From assembly GCA_035578905.1 (NCBI GenBank), contig JAQJVL010000282.1, positions 372,001 through 436,000 of the forward strand: a DNA stretch of 64,000 bases. The letters are read 5' to 3'. The notes under the pieces were generated by a model. That model worked only from the letters and a program-made list of their open reading frames with translations. It did not search any database and was not told the origin of the DNA. Positions 44,221 to 55,945 of the stretch are shown here, one piece after another (within the stretch, counting starts at the first letter, position 1; each line of letters starts with the position of its first letter). The stretch is from Stictocephala bisonia (taxonomy: Eukaryota; Arthropoda; Insecta; Hemiptera; Membracidae). The position numbers and the translations under genes were made by a program.

Positions 44221-44397
44221 ATGATGGGTGTAGGGAACGTCATGGTAATCTTAGTGGCTGCCATTCTGCTGGCATGGGCCACTTACCATAAACACAGCAA
44301 TCCGCAAGATGCACGTTGTACGGGGCAGACTCCAGACTGCGTACTTCAACTCTGTAAACCTGATGCAAGAAGCCTGACAGTTGTGAGTCTGGGTTGA
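44221..44397 (+). CDS. Small reading frame within the 165-bp repeat (58 codons), function unknown
   Basis: From ATG 44221 to TGA 44395 the frame encodes a hydrophobic N-terminal stretch (VMVILVAAILLAWATY) that looks like a signal or membrane segment. A short segment with three cysteines follows (DARCTGQTPDCVLQLCKPD). Each repeat unit is 55 codons, so the frame and its terminal TGA recur in units 2 and 3, but these lack the ATG. No family is recognised. A frame of this length could arise by chance in a repeat of this composition, and one opposite-strand frame is also open in unit 1 (but stopped in unit 2). Treat as hypothetical. Confidence 0.2.
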   Translation: MMGVGNVMVILVAAILLAWATYHKHSNPQDARCTGQTPDCVLQLCKPDARSLTVVSLG

Positions 44398-44795
44398 GGA
44401 AACGGCATCGTCATCTTAGTGGCTGCCATTGCACTGGCACGGACCACATACCCTAAACACAGCAATCCGCGCAATGCACGTTGTACGGGGCAGACTCCAG
44501 ACTGCGTACTTCAACTTTGTAAACCTGATGCAAGAAGCCTGACAGTTGTGAGTCTGGGTTGAGGTAACGGCATCGTGATCTTAGTGGCTGCCATTGCACT
44601 GGCACGGACCACTTACCCTAAACACAGCAATCCGCGCAATGCACGTTGTACGGGGCAGACTCCAGACTGCGTACTTCAACTCTGTAAACCTGATGCAAGA
44701 AGCCTGACAGTTGTGAGTCTGGGTTGAGGAAACGGCATCGTCATCTTAGTGGCTGCCATTGCACTTGCACGGACCATTTACCATAAACACTTAAA
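44221..44795 (+). repeat. 165-bp tandem repeat, about 3.4 units
   Basis: The block CTTAGTGGCTGCCATT recurs at 44250, 44415, 44580 and 44745, exactly 165 bp apart. Units include CAGCAATCCGC, GCACGTTGTACGGGGCAGAC and GACAGTTGTGAGTCTGGG. Units 2 and 3 are almost identical to each other, and unit 1 is more diverged. The fourth unit breaks off after about 50 bases into unrelated sequence. Confidence 0.95.
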
Positions 44796-46941
44796 AAAGA
44801 GAACGTTCCTACATAATTACCAAACAAGATTTTAAGTAGAAAAATATGTTACCTATCTGTCGCAGACAATATCTCGTCCAATCCTTTCCAAGCTAAACAT
44901 AATCGTTTAGCTAAATGTAAATTGAAAACTGGCAATAAAACGGGACGATTTATATGTACATAAGTAAGAAGTATTACAGAGAAGTGATCTCTGTAGACAG
45001 ATCACAAATCATTGTAGACGACTGGTGTAATTAAACGGTTATATGGATTTAGCTGAACTTTGGTTTTTGGAAGAGGCAAGATAATTAATTGTTTCTTTAC
45101 AATTGTGGTGTTGTTTTTCGTGCCCTCATATTTCAATAATATTATCGTTATCACTGAGTTAACTAATTAATTCCTTATCTTCGTGGAAGTTAGACGTTTT
45201 CTGTATTAACTAATAACTGCATCATTTGATAAAACAAGTTAACTGTGAGTGATTAAAATTATCTCTCATTGCTTATTACCATGTTTGACTTCACGCTGGT
45301 TTGTTTGAATTTTATTATGTAGCATTTCAATTTAATTTTATTATTTGATACTGATATTCTACTCAAGACATTTTCGTTCAGATTTGTGTCTGTATTTTAC
45401 TATAGTTCATTTTATACAATGAAAGCCGCCGATATGACGTCTGATTGGTTTAGAAATTTAGTAAATTTGTGTTTGGGTTCTCAAAACAATCCTTTGTATC
45501 CGATTCCTAAGGTTGAGTGCAAGAGTGAATATTAATGTCTTAACTCCACCTAGACCTTGTAAGACATTTCATTTTACTAATAACACAGTGTAGGCCTGTA
45601 GATGTTTAACAAGTGCTTTTACGGCATTACATACTCTAGCACAAAATTTCCGAAACAATAAAAACAGATATGTCGTTATAGATAACTGGCCGCTGAAGGA
45701 TTACGTTTTGATGGCTTCCATCATCAAGGAAATACCATTAATTTTACATTATACATTCTATAAAGTCTAATTATTCCGAAGACCTTCAAATTTTTGTGGC
45801 AAACGGCATGACACAAGGGAGTAGACATTTAATAAACGTCCACTCTGTGACGATTCTAATTAAGAGGGCTCTAAACCCTCGCGCTGAGAAGCGTAAAAAC
45901 TGCATTGCGCGGTTCTAGATACTGCCTTTGTTTATTGACGTAAAATTATAAATGAAGTATCTATTTGAAGATAAAGACATTTTTAACTGAAATCGCTTTT
46001 TTTTCCAAGTGGCAAAAACCCGATCTTCTTAGTCGCGTATGGATGTACTTAATTCATAAAAACCTTTCTTCATTTAACTTAACATCGATTGATGCAATGT
46101 AGGCCTACGACGACTGTTATCAGTATTATTTTACAAACTGATTTACTCACTTAGAGTTAGTCTATTTACTTTTGTATGGTTTATTTTGTTTAAATTAAAA
46201 TGTGCATTCCCATGTGGTTCCTGATATAATCTAACCACAAAGTAAAGCATAAAACGTTTATTCGTAATGACAGTGCACAATATTTATTATGTCATGACAA
46301 ATACTGTAATAATCATCTATATACAACATGCCTGTGAAATAAATCATATAAAATACATTAACGAATGCGTACAGTAAAAATATTAATTCAATGATTCCGG
46401 CTTGATCAATGCAATAAGTAATTCTAAGTCACTGTCTCTATTGACCTTTATTTTATTTTTAAAATATAAAAACAGTAATGTTAACTCGTAGGGATTAATT
46501 TATTATAGTTCATTAATGTTGTGGTAGAAAAAATGCTAGGTCATTTATTTGTAATTTTATAAGAAGGTAACTTCCAAGAAAATATTTTTCCTAAACGGTA
46601 ACAAGGACAGAAAAATATGACAGCTGGAGGTTGGGGAGGGTCGAAGCGGCAACCCTTTTGAGAACTTTGAAGATATGGGGCAAGTTAGTGTTTGGGAACC
46701 TCGTACCACTCCCGGTGTTTTCCGTTGAACAGCCAATGAGAAGACTTAGGACGGTAAAACTTGACATAAGTGATATTTAAACATTGTGCAATGTGAAGAA
46801 AAATAATAAAATACGAAGTTACACCTGACTACATATTGGATTTTATTCTCCACAAGGACAATATTACATTAAACTTAAATCACAGTAAGTCATATATTTG
46901 TGTACGTACAATTTTAAACTTGGCCTTTTTTGTAAAGAGAC
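44796..46941. other. No gene seen
   Basis: AT-rich, featureless apart from a TAGGCCTA at 46100-46107. Confidence 0.4.
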
Positions 46942-47022
46942 CACAACTGTCTAGTGACCTCTGAGATCAGATTTTAGTTGTATCCCTTGTATGTGTGTGT
47001 GTGTTTTATATATATAGTTATT

Positions 47023-47068
<46 letters not shown>

Positions 47069-47104
47069 TTTGTGTATATATATATATAACAAATAACTAT
47101 ATAT

Positions 47105-47146
<42 letters not shown>

Positions 47147-47192
47147 AGGGATACAACTAAAATCTGATCTCAGAGGTCACTAGACAGTTGTG
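46942..47192. repeat. Inverted duplication with microsatellite centre
   Basis: CACAACTGTCTAGTGACCTC begins the left arm at 46942 and its exact complement ends the right arm at 47192. The match continues through GATCAGATTTTAGTTGTATC, CCTTGTATGTGTGTGTG and the TATATATAGTTATTTG block. Each arm is about 95-105 bp, allowing for different lengths of the TG/CA runs, and the centre is TG and TA repeats. The unique parts of the arms are identical by eye. Confidence 0.9.
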
Positions 47193-47194
47193 TA

Positions 47195-47265
<71 letters not shown>

Positions 47266-47290
47266 GTGTGTGTGTGTATATATATATAAA
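47193..47290. repeat. (TA)n/(TG)n microsatellite
   Basis: A long TA run followed by TTTATGTGTGTGTGTG and more TA. AAACAAATAACTATT follows, echoing the inner edge of the inverted duplication. Confidence 0.95.
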
Positions 47291-47821
47291 CAAATAACTA
47301 TTGTTCCAATGTTATATTTTTTAAAATAAATCTAAACTATTAGAAAAATTCCATTTCAGGGGGCACTAGTAGCACTTGTCCTAAAAATCACGTTAATGTT
47401 TTTAATATATATATATATATATTTTAAATGTAACCGTGAAACGTTTTCAAGTGAAGTAGTGTTCAACTGCAAAACGTGGGCGTCAGCTACTGATGACTGG
47501 CGCTGCCTGTTGGCCAAGCGGAGAAGGAGAGTCAACTACCATGATTATTCAAATCACACAATGGTTTGGAGACATGACGTACAGACGACAACCGGTGTCT
47601 TGATAGTCGACGGAATTGCAAGTTGTCCAAAGTCAACACCAGGTAGAGAGAGGGACGGAAATTTGAGTGAGATGTGTCGTTATTATTCACTGTAGACGAC
47701 TGTTAACGGCGTGAACAAAAATGTTGTAATCTAATTTAGGAATTTTATATGGTAATTCCTCAAGTGTAATAGTCTAAATGGTGAGAAGATGTTTGTTGCA
47801 AGAGAAGTGAGCCGTGGCAGT
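47291..47821. other. No gene identified
   Basis: A 99-codon plus frame at 47396-47695 begins in a TA microsatellite and has no recognised domain. Confidence 0.35.
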
Positions 47822-48552
47822 ACAATTGACGGGTGTCGAGATACTGCACAACGATGACCTGATAACGACGTCAGTGTTAAAGAGCCATGTAAACAAGACG
47901 TATGACTGCCATCGTGTAATGTTGTTACTCCCGCTTGACAAGGTTGACGGGTGTCGAGATACTGCGCAACGATGACCTGATAACGACGTCAGTGTTAAAG
48001 AGCCATGTAAACATGACGTATGACTGCCATCGTGTAATGTTGTTACTCCCGCTTGACAAGGTTGACGCTTTACAACTCCCTTTAACGTCGTTTTAATAGT
48101 GTTAAAGAGCCATGTAAACAAGACGTATGACTGCCATCGTGTAATGTTGTTACTCCCGCTTGACAAGGTTGACGGGTGTCGAGATACTGCGCAACGATGA
48201 CCTGATAACGACGTCAGTGTTAAAGAGCCATGTAAACAAGACGTATGACTGCCATCGTGTAATGTTGTTACTCCCGCTTGACAAGGTTGACGCTTTACAA
48301 CTCCCTTAAACGTCGTTTTAATAGTGTTAAAGAGCCATGTAAACAAGACGTATGACTGCCATCGTGTAATGTTGTTACTCCCGCTTGACAAGGTTGACGG
48401 GTGTCGAGATACTGCGCAACGATGACCTGATAACGACGTCAGTGTTAAAGAGCCATGTAAACAAGACGTATGACTGCCATCGTGTAATGTTGTTACTCCC
48501 GCTTGACAAGGTTGACGCTTTACAACTCCCTTTAACGTCGTTTTAATAGTGT
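47822..48552. repeat. 225-bp higher-order tandem repeat (118 + 107 bp)
   Basis: GTTAAAGAGCCATG starts at 47876, 47994, 48101, 48219, 48326 and 48444, giving alternating spacings of 118 and 107 bp. Both unit types share a core of about 75 bp (GTAAACAAGACGTATGACTG, TGTTGTTACTCCCGCTTGAC). They differ in their second part: GGGTGTCGAGATACTGCGCA in one, CTTTACAACTCCCTTTAACG in the other. The 225-bp period is a multiple of 3 and nearly perfect, so a 266-residue minus-strand frame (48574-47774) stays open through it. That frame is a by-product of the repeat. Confidence 0.95.
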
Positions 48553-50249
48553 TTATTATAGAATTACTTTTCAACAGATAGAGAAATCTTGTTTCCCTCT
48601 ATCTCAAAAGGCAGACCTTAGTTCCTTAGCTACTACCGCTCCTGTGACTCAACTTACATTATATACTTAGTTTATTCATATTATGATGTTATACTAAATT
48701 CATAACAAATAATATGTAGCATACAGTAGTTGTAATTGTTGTTCTTTCTTTATTTTAATTTTTTTTATTTTTCAATTTAGAACTGCTTCTTTTCAAGATA
48801 AAAAAGTTATAACTTATTACTAAAACTTTGAGTTAACCTTAATTACTTAAGGATGCAAAAAAAATTGAGTTGATGTAGATTAACAAGCGCAAATAAGGAA
48901 AAAAAACCATGGAAGGATTGTGAAAACGCATATCCCATTGAATGTGGATGACAAACCGTCATAATACGTACTGGTCTAAAAACATATTCACAAGTTACCT
49001 GGTACATTCTATCCCGGGATGAAAGATATTAATACGCTCCTCTGTGACTTGTCTGCCTTTTATCCCAGAGTAGCTTCATAACTTCTGGGACGATATTTAC
49101 TGGAACTCAATGCAGGACTCAAAATACTCGACTAAATTGAAGAAACTATAGTTTACTATATTATGTCGAATCTGCATGAAGTTCGATGATTCAATCAAGT
49201 GACCAATATATCCGAACTCGCAGCTGAACTCCAAAACTTCAAACTAAATTAGGAAACTTTTACTCTTACGAAGAATTTGCATGGAGTCGAGTGCTTCGAT
49301 CGGTGCGGTCTAACCGGTTGATGTAACCCAGACGATGCTGATTACCATTGCACCAGACAGGAAACCATAATTGTGGAATGGGCCAGGAATGCCTTATTAA
49401 AGCATGTATTCCCTGGCCGGTTTCGTCACGGGAACGTTTACTGTTCAGTTGAGTTTCTCAACAATACTTTTGTTTTTAAATAATTTTTCTATCTGTAAAA
49501 CGTAAAAATGTCACGCAAAACAAACGTTTAAACAGGTTTTTATTTGTAATGATTAGAACTGTTAGTCATAATTTTTCTCTCTTAATAATTTCAAAGACGA
49601 TTTGACAAAAGTTTATTCAAAAATATTCTTCTGTAATAGCTGGTTTTCAAACCATCTAAATCCGTCCAAACTTGTCCAAGACAATACAAAATCTTAACAA
49701 TACAAAATCTTAAATTTTAGATTTAACAAGTTTGAACATTTTCTGTCTTAATTTTAATTTTTGTTAATTGTACACCACTTGTTATTTCGAACCAGAGGAT
49801 ATAATTATAATACAACACATTTTTAGGAATATCAGAATATACTGTAAGTTCCCATAAACTCCGCTTTTAAATATAAATATAATTATTAAAACTGTTAAGG
49901 CTAAGTTACCATTATAATTGATTAATATTTATTAAAACCAACCAACGCTTTGAGACGAACATATCTCTTATCAATAATTAGGATTTCAGAACATCCGTCC
50001 CTCCCAATTATAGAGAAAGATATAACAATCAATTAACGCATAATGCGTGAACATTATAAATTAAATTGATTACTCAGAGTCAATGAACTCTCTAATCATC
50101 AAACGAATCAACACAGTTATGCATGTACTGGATTTATTACACTTTAACAATGGCTTTCTTGATAAAACGTGGTTTTCAATTATGTTCACAGAAAAGAATC
50201 GCCTATAAAAATGATATCAATACAGACATATTGTTTATTTACCGAATTT
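48553..50249. other. No gene seen
   Basis: AT-rich sequence. A partial hairpin with GGCCAGGAAT and ATTCCCTGGCC lies at 49381-49422. Confidence 0.4.
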
Positions 50250-51995
50250 CCCGACTTGACTTCAGAGCACTCTTATAGTAAATGGTGGAACTTTCAGTGG
50301 TTTGGTAATGCTACAACCAATGGCGTGACGATGTACGCCAGCCGCAACTATCGCGATTCCTTTAAGTCTTTCTTTTTTGCCACGTGTCAGTTCTCTAAAT
50401 GCACCTGTTTTATAACTTCCTTGTTTGATATTAGTGCATTTATATTATGTCCGTGGATTTTCTTATTGTTTATATTGTCTTATATTTTTGTTTCTCTATG
50501 TTTAAACTTTATTCTTATTGCAATCAGGGCCGGATTTAGCATTTTGGCGCCCCTAGGCCCAACAATTCCCACCCCAGGACTGCTCAAACTTACTTTCCTA
50601 AAAACCTTTATTAAAAAATTATATCAAGCCTATATTTCAATTGCTTAAACACCACTCCACGATGGAATTTTATCATTGCAAGTTTTTTTATGAATTTACT
50701 TGGTTCTGGGCTCAGCAAAATACCGTTAATGTACTAACAAACCATCGGTTAATAACTTTGGTTTTGTTCATCTTAGTCATTTGGGTAAATAAATAAAATA
50801 AAAAAAAAAACACTGTAAAATATATATACATATATATATATACATATATATATGTATATCACAAAAAAGTAGTATTTCTGACCTAACTTGAGGAGAATCT
50901 CGAGTAAAAGTGTCAAACCTTCACAGTTCTACACGCGTAACAAACGCGCACCTTATATGTAAATATCAACCAAAAACAGGGTGTTGAGTGCCCAAAAACA
51001 GAATTTTAAAAGAATTTATAATTGTTTAATACTTATGTTATCTACTCCAGACGGCACCAAATTAAAGCATTTTTCCTCTCGAATCCAAATATATTATCAG
51101 ATTTCGAAAAGGGCAATTAATAAAGGGCATATGCCCCAAAACAAAAAATATGCTCTAAAACCCAACATTCGGTAATGTTTAACTAATAAACAAAGTGGGG
51201 GCATCAAATTAAACGTATTCTTCAATTTATTATTAATATACTAACAGATCGTAGAAAAGACTATGTTTATGGGCTCCACTGCCCTAAAACCACAATTCAT
51301 GGTCAGATTGGTTAAGAATACGTAGGCCGATCTCCCTCACGAGGCGACTTGCCGAGACCAAAAAATGGGACTGTTGCAGAGTGTCTTGGTGAGGCCGCAG
51401 GCCGAACTTTCCACCGCGAGGCCGTAGACCGTGTTCCACAAAGGGGCCTTTAACAGAGTAGGCCGAGTTTCTTCTAAGGGGCAAAAGGCAGAGTCTCCAG
51501 GAGAGGAATCACAGAGTAATCTGTAGTTTTTTGGCGTCACCAGGACGGTCACCCTTCTATATACAAAGAACATGGGAGTTGCATAAGGCTGGCAGAGACA
51601 ATTTAGATGCGTAAAGCTCGACAACATCCCTACAGCCAGTTCTCCCGTGTTTGAGATCAATGTTGTAACGAAGTTGATGGATAATTTACGAACAATTATT
51701 TGTTCCAATGAACTTCATAATCAGAATGCTTTATTAGCCTGATTTTTGAAATCAATTAAAAAATATGTTGTTATTGCTATTTATTTTTATTTCTAGATTA
51801 AAAAAAAAGTTTACTCTCGGCCGTGCGCCCCCTGGATCGCATTTTTTATATGTTATTTTACTGCACTATTTTTGTCAACTAATTAAATATCTTTAAACGA
51901 ATGTTGACCTCAACGCGGTACTCTTGGCAACACCGCGCGTTGTTTATGTCAAGTCGAGTGTCAAGTGTCACTGAGAACGTTCATGTCAAGTCGGG
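50250..51995 (+). mobile_element. CCCGACTTGA-family terminal-repeat element, copy 2, interrupted
   Basis: Ends are TTTCCCGACTTGACTTCAG and CATGTCAAGTCGGGAAA, an inverted pair. The left interior (AGAGCACTCTTATAGTAAAT, GGCGTGACGATGTACG, AAATGCACCTGTTTTATAAC) and the right interior (GCGGTACTCTTGGCAACACC) match copy 1 at 25470-25857. The extra 1.3 kb in between is a separate insertion. The 159-codon frame at 50169-50648 is noncoding element sequence. Confidence 0.7.
50525..51834. mobile_element. hAT-like non-autonomous element nested in the above
   Basis: The left end CAGGGCCGGATTTAGCATTT, then GGCGCCCCTAGGCCC, is a start often seen in non-autonomous hAT elements. The right end, in complement, reads CAGGGGGCGCACGGCC. 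The adjoining 8-mers (ATTGCAAT, GATCGCAT) match at only about half the positions, so a target duplication is not shown. The interior has a TA microsatellite (50820-50860) and GC-richer sequence with repeated GAGGCCG/AGGCCGA motifs at 51320-51470. No transposase frame was found. Confidence 0.45.
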
Positions 51996-52010
51996 AAATT
52001 AGTTTAAAGC

Positions 52011-52222
52011 GTTTATTTATTTATTGTTATGAAGCCGATCATCAATATATGGCCGAATATGGATTTAATTGATAATGAATGTAGTCATTGTTACCAACTA
52101 AGGTTGATAATTCCTTAGAAAGTGTCAAGATATGATCCCCAATATTCAAGAAATAATTGTGATCCAACTGAGGACCTTAGCTAATGAAGCTAGGCTTTAA
52201 CCAACTACACTACCGACCAACT
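52011..52222 (-). mobile_element. tRNA-derived SINE, family A (minus orientation)
   Basis: The minus strand starts AAGTTGGTCGGTAGTGTAGT, continues through GAAGCCTAGCTTCATTAGC..., GACACTTTCTAAGGAATTAT and GTAACAATGACTACATTC. It ends in a TTCATAACAATAAATAAATA-type tail. It is diverged relative to the 11-kb copy but collinear. Confidence 0.65.
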
Positions 52223-52234
52223 TTTCCTCGGCGT

Positions 52235-52400
52235 TTGATGTTACTAGAGAAGTTATGGGTGGACCATTTTGGATGGTGGTCAGAGTTCGGGTGTTGTCCT
52301 TCGTTGACAACTGACGTATCACTGCACAGTACTACGCATGGCTGCAGTAGTGTCCTTGTAGATCGTTGGAGACAGGAACTTACATTACACGTCGTTGACG
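52235..52400 (+). repeat. Segment shared with 42700-42785
   Basis: GATGTTACTAGAGAAGTTAT and TTTTGGATGGTGGTCAGAG align with the segment ahead of the 42.8-kb SINE. It may be the upstream part of a longer SINE B or a separate repeat. Confidence 0.4.
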
Positions 52401-54124
52401 GGGGAAAACCTCCGTAATGACGTGCAAATGTGAAGGAAAGTGACCACACTACATTAGTGGAAGGCAATTAGTCAACTCACATAACCCTCGTTAGGGGTCA
52501 CACAGGGGAATAATTACTAGACGAAAGTCACTATTGTAATGAAGTCGTCTCTTGTCTGACGACTAGCACGACGTTAAATAAATATTTTGGTGAGGTAGGC
52601 GTATATCCTTTCACTTTCATTACAAGTTCACATCTTACAAAAACGTTCAAGGTTGTGTATCTCTCACGATGACTAAAAAAGAGAGATGAGAACGCATATA
52701 AAATTAGTATTGACGTAAGATTGGTACTTTTTATCTGTGACTGTGTAAGTTCAAGTAATTATGTTGTTGTTTTTTGTTTGATTAATTTTTGTAAATTTCC
52801 ATAAGTTCATGTTGAACATGCAGATCGAGTAGATAGCCTATCAGTTAAATTTATACTTATTGCTGGAATTTATTAATTAGGTAATGTTGTGTATTAAAAA
52901 TATAAGTACTGAAAAAAGGTATTGGAAAAAGACAAAAAAAGAAGTAGTCGCTATTATATTTAATCCCGCATTTTAAAGTAAATTTAAAATTTTTATATCG
53001 TTTGATAGAGCATAAAAGTTACAAGAGAATCAACTTTTTTTTAACTAGACAAAATATTGATTTGTTATTTACTAAAAATTAGATTATTTTAGTTTACTAC
53101 AACAATTAAAAAGTGGTTTAGTAACTTTTACCAACGAATACACACATATATGTTTATTCATTGCTTTTACGTTCTTTCAAACAATTTGAAAAAAGTTATT
53201 TTCCAACAAATTGTTTTTAATTTCCAAAATATATTGATTTGTAATTAAATTAAAAAAATAAATTTTAGTACATTAATTTCATTATATTATAATACGAAGA
53301 ACAATAATAAATATTAAATGTGGTCTCGTAAATTGTACACTCTTTCAAACGATGTAAACATTATAATTTTCGGCAAATTGACTAGTCATAATGCCGTTCC
53401 GCATTTAACATTGCTCTTACGTGAATAAATCCAGCTACTTGGGGACAAAGTGTTGAGGAGATTGTTTGTGATGGGTTCTATGCTAGGTTTTTATACTTGA
53501 TTGTGTTGTACTTTTTCTTTTATTGTGATATTTCAGCTAGAACACTTTTGAACGGATAGCTGCATTTCGTTTACGTATTTGTTATTTTTCCTGCAACAAA
53601 AATACCAAAAAAGATCCTCATTGGCTTATAGGCCTAGTTGTAATAAAGCACATGGATACATAACTTTCTATACGAACTTGGGATACAATAATTTTGAAAA
53701 ATGCTCATTACATCTGATAAGATAGCAATGCCCTTTTTAACAGTTTTTACAGAAAATGTGATAAAAAATTAAATGTTTCTAATAAAGCAAAATATGTTCC
53801 ATTTCGTCTCACAACAATTTTTTAAAAATAGTAAAATGAATGGGTTAACATAAACTTGCAATTTGGTCTGTAATTAAATTTTCAAATTTATTCTTAACAT
53901 TTCTTTTAATTGTGTGTTTTTTACATATTAACAGTTGAGAGTTTTGATATTACTTTATAATTTTAATTGTATTTCAATGAGATTACCTATCAGTACAACA
54001 GTTTTCCTAAAATTTGATTGAATTTTATTAAGTCGTTTAAAAATACGCATTTTTTGTAAAACTTACATACGGATAGACATATGTTAAATGGAACTAAATT
54101 GACTCTCGGTTATATTTTGTGTGG
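52401..54124. other. AT-rich noncoding sequence
   Basis: No coding signal. GACTTGGGGACAAAGTGTTG-like sequence at about 53438 resembles one at about 42580. TAGGCCTA at 53629-53636. Confidence 0.4.
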
Positions 54125-54290
54125 GGGATATAACTGAGTATCAGAAATGTCAATTAGCTGAAAATCAGACCAACGGTACGGGGCTCGGATTCCACGTAAA
54201 GCTGTAGGTCTCTTAGTTGGTCTGGCTGTTGGGTTATTAATAAATTGCCCTTTACACACTCATCCTATACTCATATCATCATTAATATTC
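54125..54290 (+). mobile_element. SINE family B, 3'-decayed copy
   Basis: Contains TGAGTATCAGAAATGTCAAT, GGGGCTCGGATTCCACGTAA, TGGGTTATTAATAAATTGCC and CACACTCATCC. This follows the order of the 18.6-kb copy, then is lost within the tail. Confidence 0.6.
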
Positions 54291-54831
54291 GCCTTAAAAT
54301 ACGAACAACGTTGTGTCGGCGTCTCATATGTAAGAATATATTATTTTTTAGGTTGTAACGTAAGGAACAGTATCTAGAAGTTTGTATAACATTTGGAAAA
54401 TGCTTTGTACCATGCTTATATGTAGATACAGATTCAAGGTAACAAACAACACGAGAGTAGTTACATAAAACCGATACTCGTCCTACCGTGGTTGAGATAT
54501 CTCGATTGAAGGTGACGTCATAGCATTCCACTGGTTCTGCTAATGTTTCCGACCTTGGTGTTATTATTGCCAACACTACCGCGGAACTCCTACCTCTCAA
54601 GAACGGTAGTCCCACAGTCTGTTCAAAATTCAGAAAACATGTTTTATACTTAAAATATTTAGTCTTAGACGTCAATCGGAGGTTTGCAATCAGTTAGGGG
54701 CGGGAAAATTAGGGTATCAGCTTGTTCTCTTGGTAAAAATAGCAGAAGTAATCTCGACGACGAAGAAGAATATCGGCTCAAACGTTGGCCTGATGAAATC
54801 ATTTTGCCTGATAAATCCAACTCGGATAAGT
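54291..54831. other. No gene identified
   Basis: A 134-codon minus-strand frame (54675-54271) covers this interval and runs into SINE sequence at its end. It has no recognisable domain and no splice context, so it is treated as chance. Confidence 0.3.
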
Positions 54832-54868
54832 AAATCTAATCAAGAAGTGGTACTTCTTGATTAGATTT
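54832..54868. repeat. Perfect 16-bp hairpin with 5-base loop
   Basis: AAATCTAATCAAGAAG at 54832-54847, loop TGGTA, then the exact complement CTTCTTGATTAGATTT at 54853-54868. No adjacent gene explains it. Confidence 0.95.
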
Positions 54869-55492
54869 AAAAACTGTTAATCATCTTACATTTAAAGATT
54901 GTAGGCTTAAATTGTTTTTCATATATGTTACCATTGACTATAGAAACAGACAGTTAAAGAAAATGCATTTTCTGTAGTCGCGCGCCTGCTCTGCTATCTA
55001 TTGGTGAGTGGTTTCAAACAAGCGCTCGGACGACTGTTTGACGCACTATTAGCTCAGCTATAGTCGCGTCAGCGTGTGCTGGGAAGAGGGTTGGAGGGAG
55101 GGTTCGTTGACACTAGCTGAAAACCGAACAGAAAGACCGCCTTCACGGAGCCCTTGAGGGCCGAGAGATTTCTAGTTTCTCTAGTCATTGATACAACTAA
55201 TTTGAATTCAATATTGTACATGTGGACGAAACAACCGTATAACGCTGAAATACTTCGTGATTATGGAGTTCTATTCTAATCAGGGAAAGGTCAGCCTACA
55301 AATATATGCCTTTTGGAATGAAGTTAGGTTTTGGTACGTTCCTTTGGTATCTGCAAGGTAACTGTCCCTCTTTTAGTACATATAAGCCTACCGAATATTT
55401 CTTCAGTTTCGATTGTACCAGTAATATTTGCGGTGTCCTATATAAAAGCATTGTGAGATAAATCCGAATGAATTGTTTAAATATTACTTTCC
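54869..55492. other. No gene seen
   Basis: Contains a GC-richer patch (54980-55160) with direct GTCGCG motifs. No coding signal. Confidence 0.35.
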
Positions 55493-55945
55493 ATGCTTCT
55501 TAAGGGTGTTCATCCAGGCGCCCAGTTGAGCGTTGCAAGGAATGTTGTTCTAGATTTCACCGCACCTGTCACTAGGAGTAGCAAAGAGCCTACCCCACTA
55601 ACACGCATACATCTCGTTTCCCTCCCTACTCTCTCCCTCTCTGTCCACTCCTTCTCCACCCCGCAAATTGTACAAAAGTACAGAACTCAATTAATTTGTA
55701 AATTTTACATTTACTGTAAATCCTGGCAATAACGTTTTTTTTTTTATTATTATTAATCTACTTTTTAAAGATAATTGAACATATTTCTACTCAACATTTG
55801 TACAGATTTCATTTAATAGAAACATAATTGCGTTTTCTTAAGTTTTAATTTAATCTAGAATGATGAGATGGTACCTTTTGGCCAGTATTCTCAAAATTTG
55901 AATAAAATATATCGCACGCATTCTTAATGAGTTTTGAACCTAGAA
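55493..55945 (-). repeat. Dispersed repeat C, copy 2
   Basis: In complement it aligns with 20757-21150: CCTAGTGACAG, GGTACCATC, CGATATATTTTATTCAAATT and AACTCATTAAG. The 79-codon frame starting at 55493 is inside the repeat and not considered a gene. Confidence 0.6.

Noticed and set aside
47774..48574. 266-residue minus-strand protein
   Set aside because: Produced by the near-perfect 225-bp higher-order repeat; both monomer types are noncoding in style and no domain is present.
54271..54675. 134-codon minus-strand frame
   Set aside because: No domain, runs into SINE-derived sequence, no splice or start context.
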